NCBI GenBank assembly: GCA_011046055.1
Contig: DSBN01000234.1
Coordinates: 1-6,737 of the forward strand
Reading direction: 5' to 3'
From: Sediminispirochaeta sp.
Lineage (GTDB): Bacteria; Spirochaetota; Spirochaetia; DSM-16054; Sediminispirochaetaceae
DNA length: 6,737 nt
This document shows, one piece after another, positions 1 through 6,159 of this stretch. Position 1 is the stretch's first letter, and each line of letters opens with the position of its first letter. Under the pieces are notes generated by a model, which was not told where the DNA came from, ran no database searches, and saw only the letters and a program-made list of their open reading frames with translations. Both the position numbers and the translations under genes were made by a program.

Positions 1-56
1 AGCTGGAGCCGGAGATTAGATTTGTGGGAGACTGGTCCGTGGAGGAGGTGGAATGA
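1..56 (+). CDS. 3' end of an unidentified upstream gene (partial)
   Basis: A reading frame entering from the left edge (first full codon at 3) is open for 17 codons and stops with TGA at 54-56. It would end in ...RFVGDWSVEEVE. The stop overlaps the mgtE start codon as ATGA (53-56), the usual arrangement of translationally coupled genes, and this is the main reason for believing the frame is coding. The fragment is too short to assign a family. A second frame across the same bases is also open, so the call is tentative. Confidence 0.45.
   Translation, partial: LEPEIRFVGDWSVEEVE
41..50 (+). promoter_or_regulatory. Shine-Dalgarno of mgtE
   Basis: GGAGGAGGTG lies directly before the ATG at 53. 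The GGAGG at 41-45 is spaced 7 nt from the start. A second overlapping match (AGGAGGT, 43-49) is only 3 nt away. The site lies inside the last codons of the upstream frame, as expected for coupled genes. Confidence 0.75.
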
Positions 57-1399
57 GCACGCATATCGATTACTACCGCGACTACGGAGAAATGATGAAC
101 CAGGACGAGATCCGCTCTCTTTTTGCGGAGATACCCGTCAGCGACCTGCTTTCAGACTGGCGTAGTCTGGAAGATCAGGAGAAAGCGGAGATCTTTCTCC
201 ATCTGGATCCGGAGAAAAAGCTAGTCCTCATCAACGAACTGCCATACCTAGAGCAGGAGGTGATCATCTCCAACTTGTCAGCCCAGGGCAAGCGCTCGCT
301 GTTCCGATCGATGGAACCCGACGACCTGGTGGATATCGTGCAGTCGTTGAGCCACGAGGTTCGACGGGCGGTGTGGGACAGTCTGAGCGACGAGGCAAAA
401 AGGGAGATGCTCTTTCTACTCCGATTCGACGAAGACGACGCCGCCGGTTTGATGACCCCCCGCTATTTGGCCGTCCGTTCGGAGATCGGCGTCGCCCAGG
501 CACTGCATTTTATCCGCAGCAACGTAAAAAAAGTAGAGATTCCCAACTACATCTACGTACTAGATGATCTGCAGCGACTCATCGGTGTGGTCTCCATCAA
601 AGACATCCTCTCCTCCCCGGATTCCTCCAAGGTATCGGAAATAATGGAGCGCAAGGTTGTCTCCGTATTCGATGAGACCGACCAGGAGGAAGTAGCCCGT
701 ACCTTAGAAGAGCACAACCTCTTGGCTATTCCAGTAGTGGACCACAACAACCTCCTCCTCGGTGTGGTCACCTTCGACGATGTGATCGAGGTCATCCGAG
801 ACGAGCAGACCGAAGATGTATACAAAATGGGAGCTATGTCCGGTGAGGTCGCCTCCTATATGGATACTTCGATCTGGGGTATGGTAAAAAAGCGGGTCCC
901 CTGGCTGATCATACTCCTGCTGTTCGGTACCATCACCACCAATGTGGTCTACCACTACGAGCAGATCGTCATTGGTGCGGCCTTTCTGTTTATTTTCATG
1001 CCCGTCATCACCCAGACCGGGGGAAACTCGGGGAGTCAATCTTCAACGCTGATGATCCGCGGCCTGGCGACCGGCGAGATACACTTTCGTGAGATCGGGA
1101 TCATCATCGCCCGGGAACTTCTGGTCGGCCTTTTGATGGGGATCATTACCGGCGCCGTGATAATCATCAGGAGCATCTACCTGCCTCCCGGCATCGCACT
1201 ATTCGAAGGGCTTGTGGTAGGTCTTTCCCTCTGCTTAGTGGTTCTGGTATCCAACCTGATCGGAACAGTTGCCCCTCTGCTAATCCACCGCTTGGGCTTC
1301 GACCCGACGGTGATGTCCGCCCCACTGATGGCAACGGTGATCGACGTCTGCGGCCTGACCATCTATTTCGAAATGGCGAAATTTCTATTAAATTTGTAG
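53..1399 (+). CDS. mgtE: MgtE-family magnesium transporter
   Basis: Inner-membrane Mg2+ channel/transporter of 448 aa, the normal family length. The layout is complete. An acidic helical MgtE N domain covers about residues 15-130. Two CBS domains follow (about 133-192 with a GxLMTP entry, and 195-255). A connecting helix leads to five hydrophobic segments at about 283-303, 305-325, 347-373, 383-408 and 418-446. The pore signature GGNSGSQ...RGLA is at 323-339. The last helix carries D431 in TVIDVCG, which matches the Mg2+-binding pore aspartate (Asp432 of Thermus thermophilus MgtE). In the family, cytosolic Mg2+ bound between the N and CBS domains closes the pore. The acidic surface here (for example EDD at 127-129) fits that gating, although the exact ligands are inferred. 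The start ATG has a strong Shine-Dalgarno and overlaps the upstream stop. No leader is present in which an Mg2+ riboswitch could sit. The gene converges on the next one with a 14-bp gap and no terminator hairpin is visible. Confidence 0.95.
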   Translation: MSTHIDYYRDYGEMMNQDEIRSLFAEIPVSDLLSDWRSLEDQEKAEIFLHLDPEKKLVLINELPYLEQEVIISNLSAQGKRSLFRSMEPDDLVDIVQSLSHEVRRAVWDSLSDEAKREMLFLLRFDEDDAAGLMTPRYLAVRSEIGVAQALHFIRSNVKKVEIPNYIYVLDDLQRLIGVVSIKDILSSPDSSKVSEIMERKVVSVFDETDQEEVARTLEEHNLLAIPVVDHNNLLLGVVTFDDVIEVIRDEQTEDVYKMGAMSGEVASYMDTSIWGMVKKRVPWLIILLLFGTITTNVVYHYEQIVIGAAFLFIFMPVITQTGGNSGSQSSTLMIRGLATGEIHFREIGIIIARELLVGLLMGIITGAVIIIRSIYLPPGIALFEGLVVGLSLCLVVLVSNLIGTVAPLLIHRLGFDPTVMSAPLMATVIDVCGLTIYFEMAKFLLNL

Positions 1400-1413
1400 T
1401 CGCCTCGGAGAGA

Positions 1414-2763
1414 TTAAGCGGTCTCGCTATTCCATCCCAGGGAGCAGGAGACCCCATCGTCGGGAGATGTTTTGATGAGCAGAAAAAAATCGGCGTACTT
1501 GCTTCGCCGCCAATCCACTCGCAGACGCCAGCCCTCCCCATACGAGGCGTGCAGCTCCAAGCCGAGCTTCCTGACCGGTATACCAAATGAAGCTCGCCAC
1601 TTAGGCCGCTGATAAACGCCGGTAGAGAGGCTCTGCAGAAGCTGCAGTTCCAACTCGCCAAGGGCAAGGTCCTTCTTTACCCTGCTGGACCAACGAAGTT
1701 TCTCGACAAAAGAGCCATCGACTTGGTGCAGCCATTGGTAAGACCAACTCCCGCTCCATACAAACATCTCTCTCTGGAATGTTCCGTTGAACCACAGCTC
1801 CCCGGAGATATTCATATACCTCCGCGGTACCTCATAGGCACGGCCTCTGACGGTCTTCACCCCCAACTCCATCTCGCCGAGTCCCAACTCGTCAAGGATC
1901 AACTCACCCCGTACAAGAGCTTGGAGGTCCGCCTCCTCTTCGAAGGGATGGGCCTGCGGACTGGAATAATCGGGAGTGGCCCAACGTCCCAACAGGAGCA
2001 GCCAAAGTCGAGGCCGGGCTACTGGCAGCCTGGTTCCGAGACGCAGCCGGGCGAATCCGGCGGACCCGCCCAGGGTGGAGCGGGAACCGACCAGCAGAAG
2101 GGCGAACTCGTGCCCCCTCTCCCGACCATGCAGGAGTCCCCCGGCGAAAGCGATCGGTGATGAGTGGGACGAAAGCGGATCGTCGGTCTGCAAGGCATCC
2201 TTGTCGGGCGGCTCGTAGGCGCTTAGGAAGAGAAATGGAATTGCAGCCAAATTCGGCCCTGCTTCGAACGTCCTCCAGGTCCACATCTGCTTCGAGTCTC
2301 GCCATTTCAGAGCGACGGCGCCAAAAGAGCCGTCACCGCTTTGGAGTCCCAGCCCCTTCAAGGCACCAGGTGATAAGGCGGTGTCCATCGCCAATCCTGG
2401 TCTTTGGGAGTAGACCGTCGAATTCAATGAGTAGGAGAAGGGGCGCTGCAGCTCCCGAAGTATTCCCCGAGCCGTCACCCGACCGCCCAACAAGCCGCCA
2501 AACTGAATTGACGGAGCCGAAGTGAACTCTCCGGACTTTTCCATTTCCAGGCTCAACTTCACTCTCCAGTCTATCTCTTCTTGACTAGTGTACTTCCGGT
2601 CGAGACGGAGCAGAAAGTCACCGTCATGACTTCTGAGACTCAAGGTCTCGTCCGCGGCGGCACCGCCGAGCCTTGGCAAAAAAAATGCCAGTACCAGTAG
2701 CAATACCAGAACCAAAGAAAGAGGCTTGTGTATTGGGAGTAATGAAAAGTTTTCTTCGTTCAC
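1414..2763 (-). CDS. Exported beta-rich protein, possible outer-membrane barrel
   Basis: I do not recognise the family. The 449-aa product begins with a short polar stretch (K13 just before the core), a strong hydrophobic core at about 14-30, and an Ala-rich site (AAA-DE, about 35-39) that looks like a signal peptidase I cleavage site. The mature part has no further transmembrane helix. It is rich in alternating hydrophobic/polar strands separated by Gly/Asp/Ser turns, for example 218-246, 318-346, 399-419 and 424-444, and has many Trp/Tyr near strand ends. This pattern suggests an outer-membrane beta-barrel or a periplasmic beta protein. The last strand ends at W444, five residues before the C-terminus, so it lacks a strict terminal aromatic. 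The start is a GTG with a poor Shine-Dalgarno (AAGAAGA directly in front), so it is uncertain. The signal peptide limits any error to a few residues. Transcribed away from ackA and convergent with mgtE. The direction is supported by the long open frame and signal peptide; opposite-strand frames are shorter. Confidence 0.8.
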   Translation of the reverse strand: MNEENFSLLPIHKPLSLVLVLLLVLAFFLPRLGGAAADETLSLRSHDGDFLLRLDRKYTSQEEIDWRVKLSLEMEKSGEFTSAPSIQFGGLLGGRVTARGILRELQRPFSYSLNSTVYSQRPGLAMDTALSPGALKGLGLQSGDGSFGAVALKWRDSKQMWTWRTFEAGPNLAAIPFLFLSAYEPPDKDALQTDDPLSSHSSPIAFAGGLLHGRERGHEFALLLVGSRSTLGGSAGFARLRLGTRLPVARPRLWLLLLGRWATPDYSSPQAHPFEEEADLQALVRGELILDELGLGEMELGVKTVRGRAYEVPRRYMNISGELWFNGTFQREMFVWSGSWSYQWLHQVDGSFVEKLRWSSRVKKDLALGELELQLLQSLSTGVYQRPKWRASFGIPVRKLGLELHASYGEGWRLRVDWRRSKYADFFLLIKTSPDDGVSCSLGWNSETA

Positions 2764-2774
2764 TCTTCTTAATA

Positions 2775-2788
2775 GCCCCCCGGGAGGC
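2775..2788. repeat. GC-rich near-palindrome upstream of the exported-protein gene
   Basis: GCCCCCCGGGAGGC is an inverted repeat around a central CCCGGG, with one mismatched position on each side (C2778 opposite A2785). It lies 11 bp before the GTG start of the minus-strand gene, where a Shine-Dalgarno would be expected. It stands out from the AT-rich surroundings. It could be a protein-binding site or a small RNA hairpin near the ribosome site, or chance. Confidence 0.4.
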
Positions 2789-2870
2789 GATCTGCTTCAA
2801 CGCGGGAGAAAAGAGCTGAAAAAAAAATCACCTTCTCCTGAACCTCACCTGCCGTTGTTATGGCGGATGA

Positions 2871-2898
2871 TTGTTTTTGAAAATAAACTTGGTATATT
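2871..2898 (+). promoter_or_regulatory. Candidate sigma-70-type promoter, ackA distal
   Basis: TTGTTT (2871-2876) and TATATT (2893-2898) are separated by 16 bp in the AT-rich intergenic region and read toward ackA. The predicted transcript would have a leader of about 100 nt. This is a consensus match only. Confidence 0.3.
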
Positions 2899-2943
2899 GT
2901 GATTTTTTTTCAACTAAAGAACGGTTCATCACATATATCATTC

Positions 2944-2972
2944 TTGAAATTCATCGGGTGCTGTGAGAAAAT
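2944..2972 (+). promoter_or_regulatory. Candidate sigma-70-type promoter, ackA proximal
   Basis: TTGAAA (2944-2949) and GAAAAT (2967-2972) are 17 bp apart. The -35 is close to consensus and the -10 is moderate. Transcription would start near 2979, leaving a leader of about 30 nt that still contains the ackA ribosome site. It is an alternative or addition to the distal candidate. Confidence 0.3.
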
Positions 2973-2999
2973 GAGCGCGAAAGATAAAAACACATTCGT

Positions 3000-3004
3000 G
3001 GAGG
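3000..3004 (+). promoter_or_regulatory. Shine-Dalgarno that fixes the ackA TTG start
   Basis: GGAGG at 3000-3004 is spaced 6 nt from the TTG at 3011. An in-frame TGA at 2972-2974 with no ATG or GTG between leaves TTG as the only reasonable start. The conserved acetate kinase N-terminus (xxxLNCGSSS) begins immediately after it. Confidence 0.8.
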
Positions 3005-3010
3005 AAAACT

Positions 3011-4348
3011 TTGGATATACTCACACTTAATTGCGGAAGCTCATCGGTAAAATACCAGGTATACGATTGGGACAACAAAGAGATTTTAGCCAATGGTATA
3101 GTCGAACGTATCGGCCAACAAGCCTCGGTCATCGAACATCACGCCCTGAACAAGGAGACTTTGAAAAAAGAAGCCCAGTGTCCAAGCCACAAAGAGGCTA
3201 TCAAACTGATAGTCGACACCTTGATGGACCCTGAAGTCGGGGCAATCGAGGATATGTCCAGCATCATGGCGGTAGGCCACCGGGTGGTACAAGGGGGAGA
3301 CAAGTTCAGCAAGTCGGTCATCATCGACGATGAAGCGTTGAATACCTTCAAGGAGGTCTCAAACCTGGCTCCCTTGCACAACCCGGCGAACATCCAGGGG
3401 ATTGAGGCGGCAAAAAAAATCCTCCCCGATGTTCCCCACTGCGCGGTAATGGATACCGCCTGGCATCAGACCATGCCCAAGCACGCCTTTCTCTACGCCC
3501 TGCCCTACAGCTGGTACGAAAACTACGGGGTCCGCAAATACGGTTTCCACGGTACCTCCTTTCTCTACGTCGCCAAACGAACCGCCGCCCTGCTGGGGAA
3601 GGACCCACACCAGCTGAACGCGATCATCTGCCATATCGGCAACGGCGCCAGCATCTGTGCAGTCAAGGATGGAGTATCGGTGGACACCTCCATGGGGCTG
3701 ACTCCCCTGGAAGGACTGATCATGGGTACCAGAAGCGGTGACTTCGACCCGGCGGTGGTTTTTCACATGATGAAAAGTTCCAACCTGAGCCCCGAGGAGA
3801 TAGAAACCCAGCTAAATAAAAAGAGCGGCATCCTGGGAATTACCGAGAAGTATATCGACCGACGGGATGTGGAGACGGCCGCTCAGAGCGGCGATCAGCG
3901 CTCACAGCTGGCCATCGATATGGAGGCCTACCGCTTGAAGAAGTACATCGGTGCCTACGCCGCCGCCCTTGGCAGGGTGGACGCCCTGGTTTTCACCGCC
4001 GGTGTGGGAGAAATGGCTCCTTTGATCCGAGAAAAGGTACTCGAAGGACTGGAGAACCTGGGTATAAAGATGGACCGAGAGAAAAACAAGATTTCTAAAA
4101 CCAGAAACGCCGAAACCGATATCGGTGCCGCTGACTCACCGACGAAGATATTCGTCGTCCCCACCGACGAAGAGCTGGTGATGACCGAAGACACCTACGC
4201 CCTGGTGAAGGGTGAATACGACGTACACACCAACTTCACCTACAGCTTTCAGGACCCTCACTACAGCAACAAAGGTCGGGCGAAACGTCTCGAAAAGGAT
4301 ATCGCCAAAAAACCTGAACTCGCCGATATCGTAGCCCGGCCCGAATAG
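3011..4348 (+). CDS. ackA: Acetate kinase
   Basis: Cytosolic enzyme interconverting acetyl phosphate + ADP and acetate + ATP, the ATP-yielding last step of acetate fermentation or the first step of acetate use. Both family signatures are present: [10 protein letters not shown] at 6-15 and KYGFHGTSF at 176-184. Residues line up almost one for one with the Methanosarcina thermophila enzyme: N7, R91 (GHRVVQGG), D148 ([10 protein letters not shown]), H180 and R241 (GTRSGD). The late glutamate falls in PTDEEL (E387/E388). Nucleotide-site glycines lie at HIGNG (208-212) and AGVGE (330-334). The start codon is TTG, supported by a Shine-Dalgarno and an upstream in-frame stop. At 445 aa it is about 40 residues longer than the common ~400-aa form. 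The excess is a polar C-terminal tail (about 404-445) after the usual end. The usual partner pta is not in the window. The gene stands alone, divergent from the exported-protein gene and tail to tail (2 bp) with the DJ-1 gene. Confidence 0.97.
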   Translation: MDILTLNCGSSSVKYQVYDWDNKEILANGIVERIGQQASVIEHHALNKETLKKEAQCPSHKEAIKLIVDTLMDPEVGAIEDMSSIMAVGHRVVQGGDKFSKSVIIDDEALNTFKEVSNLAPLHNPANIQGIEAAKKILPDVPHCAVMDTAWHQTMPKHAFLYALPYSWYENYGVRKYGFHGTSFLYVAKRTAALLGKDPHQLNAIICHIGNGASICAVKDGVSVDTSMGLTPLEGLIMGTRSGDFDPAVVFHMMKSSNLSPEEIETQLNKKSGILGITEKYIDRRDVETAAQSGDQRSQLAIDMEAYRLKKYIGAYAAALGRVDALVFTAGVGEMAPLIREKVLEGLENLGIKMDREKNKISKTRNAETDIGAADSPTKIFVVPTDEELVMTEDTYALVKGEYDVHTNFTYSFQDPHYSNKGRAKRLEKDIAKKPELADIVARPE

Positions 4349-4354
4349 TACTAT
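4345..4354. other. Palindrome spanning both convergent stop codons
   Basis: ATAGTACTAT is a perfect 10-bp palindrome. It contains the TAG of ackA (4346-4348, +) and the TAG of the DJ-1 gene (4353-4351, -). There is no room for a terminator between the genes, so their transcripts must overlap at the 3' ends or stop inside the opposite gene. Confidence 0.6.
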
Positions 4355-4905
4355 CTGATATTGAGGGTTCTCTCGCGAATCTTCTCAGCCGTCGGCCCGT
4401 CCAGCAGCCGCCGAATGATTGCCACGGCAAAAGCGGCGGCTGTACCGGGCCCTCGGCTGGTGATTACGTTCCCATCTTCCACGACCGTCTGAGTGCTGAA
4501 CTCCACATCCGAAGAGAACCTTGACTCAAATCCGGGGTAACAGGTGGCCTTTCTCCCCGACAAAATTCCCAGGGGCTGGAGTACCACCGCCGGCGCCGCA
4601 CAGATCGCCGCGACCAGCTCTTTTCGTTCGTAGATTGTGGAAATAAACTTCTTCGCCTCTTCCGAGCCAGCCACGTTTTCGGCTCCCGGCATCCCTCCTG
4701 GTACGATCACCGCGTCGTAGTCATCGGCCTTGAGATCCGAAATATATATGTCCGGGATGATCGAAATACCATGACCGCCGAGAACGGAGGAGCCGGTCAC
4801 TCCGACGGTGGTCACTTCCAGACCCGCTCGGCGGAGAAAATCCACCGGAGTCACCGCTTCGACCTCCTCAAATCCATCGGCGAACAGAACAGCTACCTTT
4901 TTCAT
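4351..4905 (-). CDS. DJ-1/PfpI (ThiJ) family protein
   Basis: A 184-aa cytosolic protein of the DJ-1/YajL branch. The N-terminal strand and helix (VAVLFADGFEEVEAVTPVD, 4-22) contain the conserved glutamate E16, matching E18 of human DJ-1. VPGG is at 68-71. The nucleophile elbow AAICAAP (99-105) places C102 at the position of DJ-1 Cys106. Near the C-terminus SRGPGTAAAFA (150-160) is the usual 'T-S-x-GPGT' element. Length is typical and no extra domain is present. Members have been linked to oxidative-stress protection, glyoxalase activity or protein/nucleotide deglycation, and the substrate cannot be chosen from sequence. The ATG is preceded by a very strong AGGAGGAGG. It lies downstream of the DAHP synthase gene on the same strand, separated by 180 bp of structured repeats, so it may have its own promoter or be attenuated from upstream. 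Confidence 0.92.
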   Translation of the reverse strand: MKKVAVLFADGFEEVEAVTPVDFLRRAGLEVTTVGVTGSSVLGGHGISIIPDIYISDLKADDYDAVIVPGGMPGAENVAGSEEAKKFISTIYERKELVAAICAAPAVVLQPLGILSGRKATCYPGFESRFSSDVEFSTQTVVEDGNVITSRGPGTAAAFAVAIIRRLLDGPTAEKIRERTLNIR

Positions 4906-4910
4906 ATCTT

Positions 4911-4919
4911 CCTCCTCCT
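4911..4919 (-). promoter_or_regulatory. Shine-Dalgarno of the DJ-1 gene
   Basis: Read on the minus strand, AGGAGGAGG precedes the ATG (4905-4903) by about 5 nt. It adjoins the end of the first repeat unit, so folding of the nearest stem-loop would end about 7 nt upstream of it and would not directly cover it. Confidence 0.7.
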
Positions 4920-4925
4920 ACTAAT

Positions 4926-4955
4926 ATGAAAAGAGCCGTACCCGGCTGTTTTCAT
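4926..4955. repeat. Stem-loop A of repeat unit 1
   Basis: A 30-nt inverted repeat. ATGAAAA (4926-4932) pairs with TTTTCAT (4949-4955), G4933/G4948 are mismatched, AGCCG (4934-4938) pairs with CGGCT (4943-4947), and the loop is TACC. The A-tract and T-tract flank a GC core on both sides, so either strand's transcript would form a hairpin ending in U residues, as in bidirectional intrinsic terminators. Confidence 0.75.
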
Positions 4956-4956
4956 T

Positions 4957-4987
4957 GTTTCGAGTGCTGCGAAGCGGCATGAGAAAC
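4957..4987. repeat. Stem-loop B of repeat unit 1
   Basis: TGCTGC (4965-4970) pairs with GCGGCA (4974-4979), including one T-G wobble, around a GAA loop. An outer stem GTTTC (4957-4961) with GAAAC (4983-4987) encloses it across a 3x3 internal loop. Confidence 0.65.
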
Positions 4988-4991
4988 TATT

Positions 4992-5021
4992 ACGAAAATA
5001 GCCGTACCAGGCTGTTTTCGT
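4992..5021. repeat. Stem-loop A of repeat unit 2
   Basis: Same fold as in unit 1. ACGAAAA (4992-4998) pairs with TTTTCGT (5015-5021) and AGCC (5000-5003) with GGCT (5010-5013). The outer T-A pair of unit 1 (4927/4954) is C-G here (4993/5020), a compensatory change. The mismatched G/G of unit 1 is T/G here, while the innermost G-C pair has become G/A. Confidence 0.75.
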
Positions 5022-5023
5022 TG

Positions 5024-5052
5024 TTTCGGTTGCCGCGAAGCGGCATGCGAAA
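5024..5052. repeat. Stem-loop B of repeat unit 2
   Basis: TGCCGC (5031-5036) pairs perfectly with GCGGCA (5040-5045) around GAA. TTTCG (5024-5028) pairs with CGAAA (5048-5052) outside a 2x2 internal loop. The wobble of unit 1 is a C-G pair here and the outer stem gains a G-C pair, so the fold is tighter than in unit 1. Confidence 0.65.
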
Positions 5053-5085
5053 ACTAATATGTAAATAGAGGATTTGCGGGTCAAA

Positions 5086-6159
5086 TCAAGCGTAACTCTT
5101 CGCTGCATCTACCCTGCTCAGGCTGGCGTGCGCCTGGCGAATGATCTTCTCGGTCTCCTCCCAACCGATACACTCGTCGGTAATAGAGACTCCGTACTTA
5201 AGGTCCACCAGGTTTGTGGGGATACTCTGTTTTCCCGGCAGCAAGTTACTCTCCAGCATAAAACCAGAAATAGCTTTTTGCCCCCGACTGACCTGATCTA
5301 TCACCGAACGCAGAACCCGCTTCTGGCGAGTCGCCTTTTTTCCCGAGTTGGAATGGCTGCAGTCCACCATCACCGAAGGTACCAGTCCGGCCTTGCGGAT
5401 CATCTCTTCGGCGACTTCGATATCCTCTTCGTGGTAGTTCGGTCCGTTTTTCCCGCCCCTGAGAATGAGATGACAAACATCATTGCCGGTAGTATGGAGT
5501 ACACAGGTATTGCCCGCCTGATCGATACCGATAAAACTGGCCGGGTGGACCGCCGACTCCATGGCGTTGATCGCCAATTCAAAGCTCCCTGCGGTGCTGT
5601 TCTTGAATCCCACCGGCATGGACAGACCGCTGGCCAAGTTACGATGAGTTTGGCTCTCGGTGGTCCTGGCACCGATGGCCGCCCAAGAGACAAGGTCGTC
5701 GATGTACTGCGGCACGTAGGGGTCCAGCATCTCCGAGCCAGTGGGCAGACCGATTTGGCTTATTTTGATCAAGGTATCCCGGGCCAGCTCCAGCCCGGTG
5801 GCGATTTCGTAGGAACCGTCGAGATGAGGATCGACTATCAAGCCCTTCCAGCCAATAGTGGTACGGGGTTTTTCGAAGTAGACCCGCATGACCAGAAAAA
5901 TTTGGTCGCTCACCTCGTCGGCCAGAGTCTTCAACTTCCGGGCGTACTCTATGGCGATCTTCGTATCGTGAATCGAGCATGGTCCGACTATACCCAGCAA
6001 GCGGGGGTCCTGACGATTGATGATTTTCTTGATCGTCTCACGGTGTTGATACACCTGTTCGGCCAGCTCATCGGTCATCGGATACTCCCGTTTCAGCTCC
6101 TTGGGAGGAATTAGCGGCTGTATATCGCGTATGTGTAGATCATTTACCTTCCGTCTCAT
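5086..6159 (-). CDS. aroG: Class I DAHP synthase (3-deoxy-7-phosphoheptulonate synthase)
   Basis: Condenses phosphoenolpyruvate and erythrose 4-phosphate, the first step of the shikimate pathway to aromatic amino acids. With the start chosen here (357 aa) the active-site residues fall on or near E. coli AroG numbers: C61 (GPCSIHD), R92 and K97 (MRVYFEKPRTT), R165 (GARTTES), K186 (GFKN), R234 (LRGG), H269 (DCSHSNS), E303 (LES) and D328 (SITDEC). Metal ligands (C61, H269, E303, D328), phosphate and PEP residues are all present. An in-frame ATG 93 nt upstream (6252) would add 31 very basic residues that lie wholly inside the neighbouring ligase gene. I reject it because the ATG at 6159 has a Shine-Dalgarno and gives the AroG length. 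It overlaps the end of the ligase gene by 20 bp. Which aromatic amino acid inhibits it cannot be told, so the symbol stands for the family (AroF/G/H). Confidence 0.95.
   Translation of the reverse strand: MRRKVNDLHIRDIQPLIPPKELKREYPMTDELAEQVYQHRETIKKIINRQDPRLLGIVGPCSIHDTKIAIEYARKLKTLADEVSDQIFLVMRVYFEKPRTTIGWKGLIVDPHLDGSYEIATGLELARDTLIKISQIGLPTGSEMLDPYVPQYIDDLVSWAAIGARTTESQTHRNLASGLSMPVGFKNSTAGSFELAINAMESAVHPASFIGIDQAGNTCVLHTTGNDVCHLILRGGKNGPNYHEEDIEVAEEMIRKAGLVPSVMVDCSHSNSGKKATRQKRVLRSVIDQVSRGQKAISGFMLESNLLPGKQSIPTNLVDLKYGVSITDECIGWEETEKIIRQAHASLSRVDAAKSYA

Larger units (their letters stand above)
2764..3010. other. Divergent intergenic region, AT-rich
   Basis: A 247-bp gap between the divergent starts of the exported-protein gene and ackA, clearly richer in A/T than the flanking genes, with runs of A (about 2820-2827) and T (about 2903-2910). 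It must hold the promoters of both genes. I find candidates for ackA (listed separately) but only weak ones for the minus-strand gene, such as a CATAAC-type -10 in the minus reading near 2860. A near-palindrome occupies 2775-2788. No RNA gene or riboswitch fold is recognisable. Confidence 0.6.
4921..5068. repeat. 66-bp tandem repeat, two full copies and a fragment
   Basis: Unit 1 is 4921-4986 and unit 2 is 4987-5052. They match at 57 of 66 positions without gaps. After one extra base a third unit starts at 5054 and is recognisable for about 15 bp (13 of 15 match unit 1) before the similarity ends. Each full unit contains two inverted repeats, listed separately. The array fills most of the 180-bp space between the DAHP synthase stop (5086) and the DJ-1 start (4905). 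No further copy occurs in this window. It resembles REP/MITE-type intergenic elements in general form, but I do not recognise the family. Confidence 0.85.

Noticed and set aside
1..52. Possible Mg2+ riboswitch in front of mgtE
   Set aside because: Only 52 bases precede mgtE and they appear to be the coding end of the upstream gene, so there is no room for an M-box or similar leader.
1723..2525. Several plus-strand ORFs opposite the exported-protein gene
   Set aside because: They are Pro/Ser/Arg-rich, lack ribosome sites, overlap one another, and are shorter than the minus-strand frame that has a signal peptide.
2690..2730. Short CCAGTA/CCAGAA-like repetition
   Set aside because: It is the reverse complement of Leu/Val codons in the signal-peptide core of the exported protein; composition explains it.
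4902..5108. 68-codon minus-strand ORF spanning the 66-bp repeats, overlapping the DJ-1 ATG as ATGA
   Set aside because: The unit is 22 codons long, so the frame stays open through the copies and gives a repeated peptide (CRFAA.ET.KTA.YG.F). However, most copy differences change the residue (for example T/L, T/M, W/G, Y/S), whereas they preserve hairpin pairing. There is no clear ribosome site, and the putative start lies inside the DAHP synthase gene. Structure explains the repeat better than coding.
5074..6114. 346-codon plus-strand ORF opposite the DAHP synthase gene
   Set aside because: It mirrors a highly conserved enzyme gene, has no recognisable domain and contains no family motif. It is a shadow caused by codon usage.
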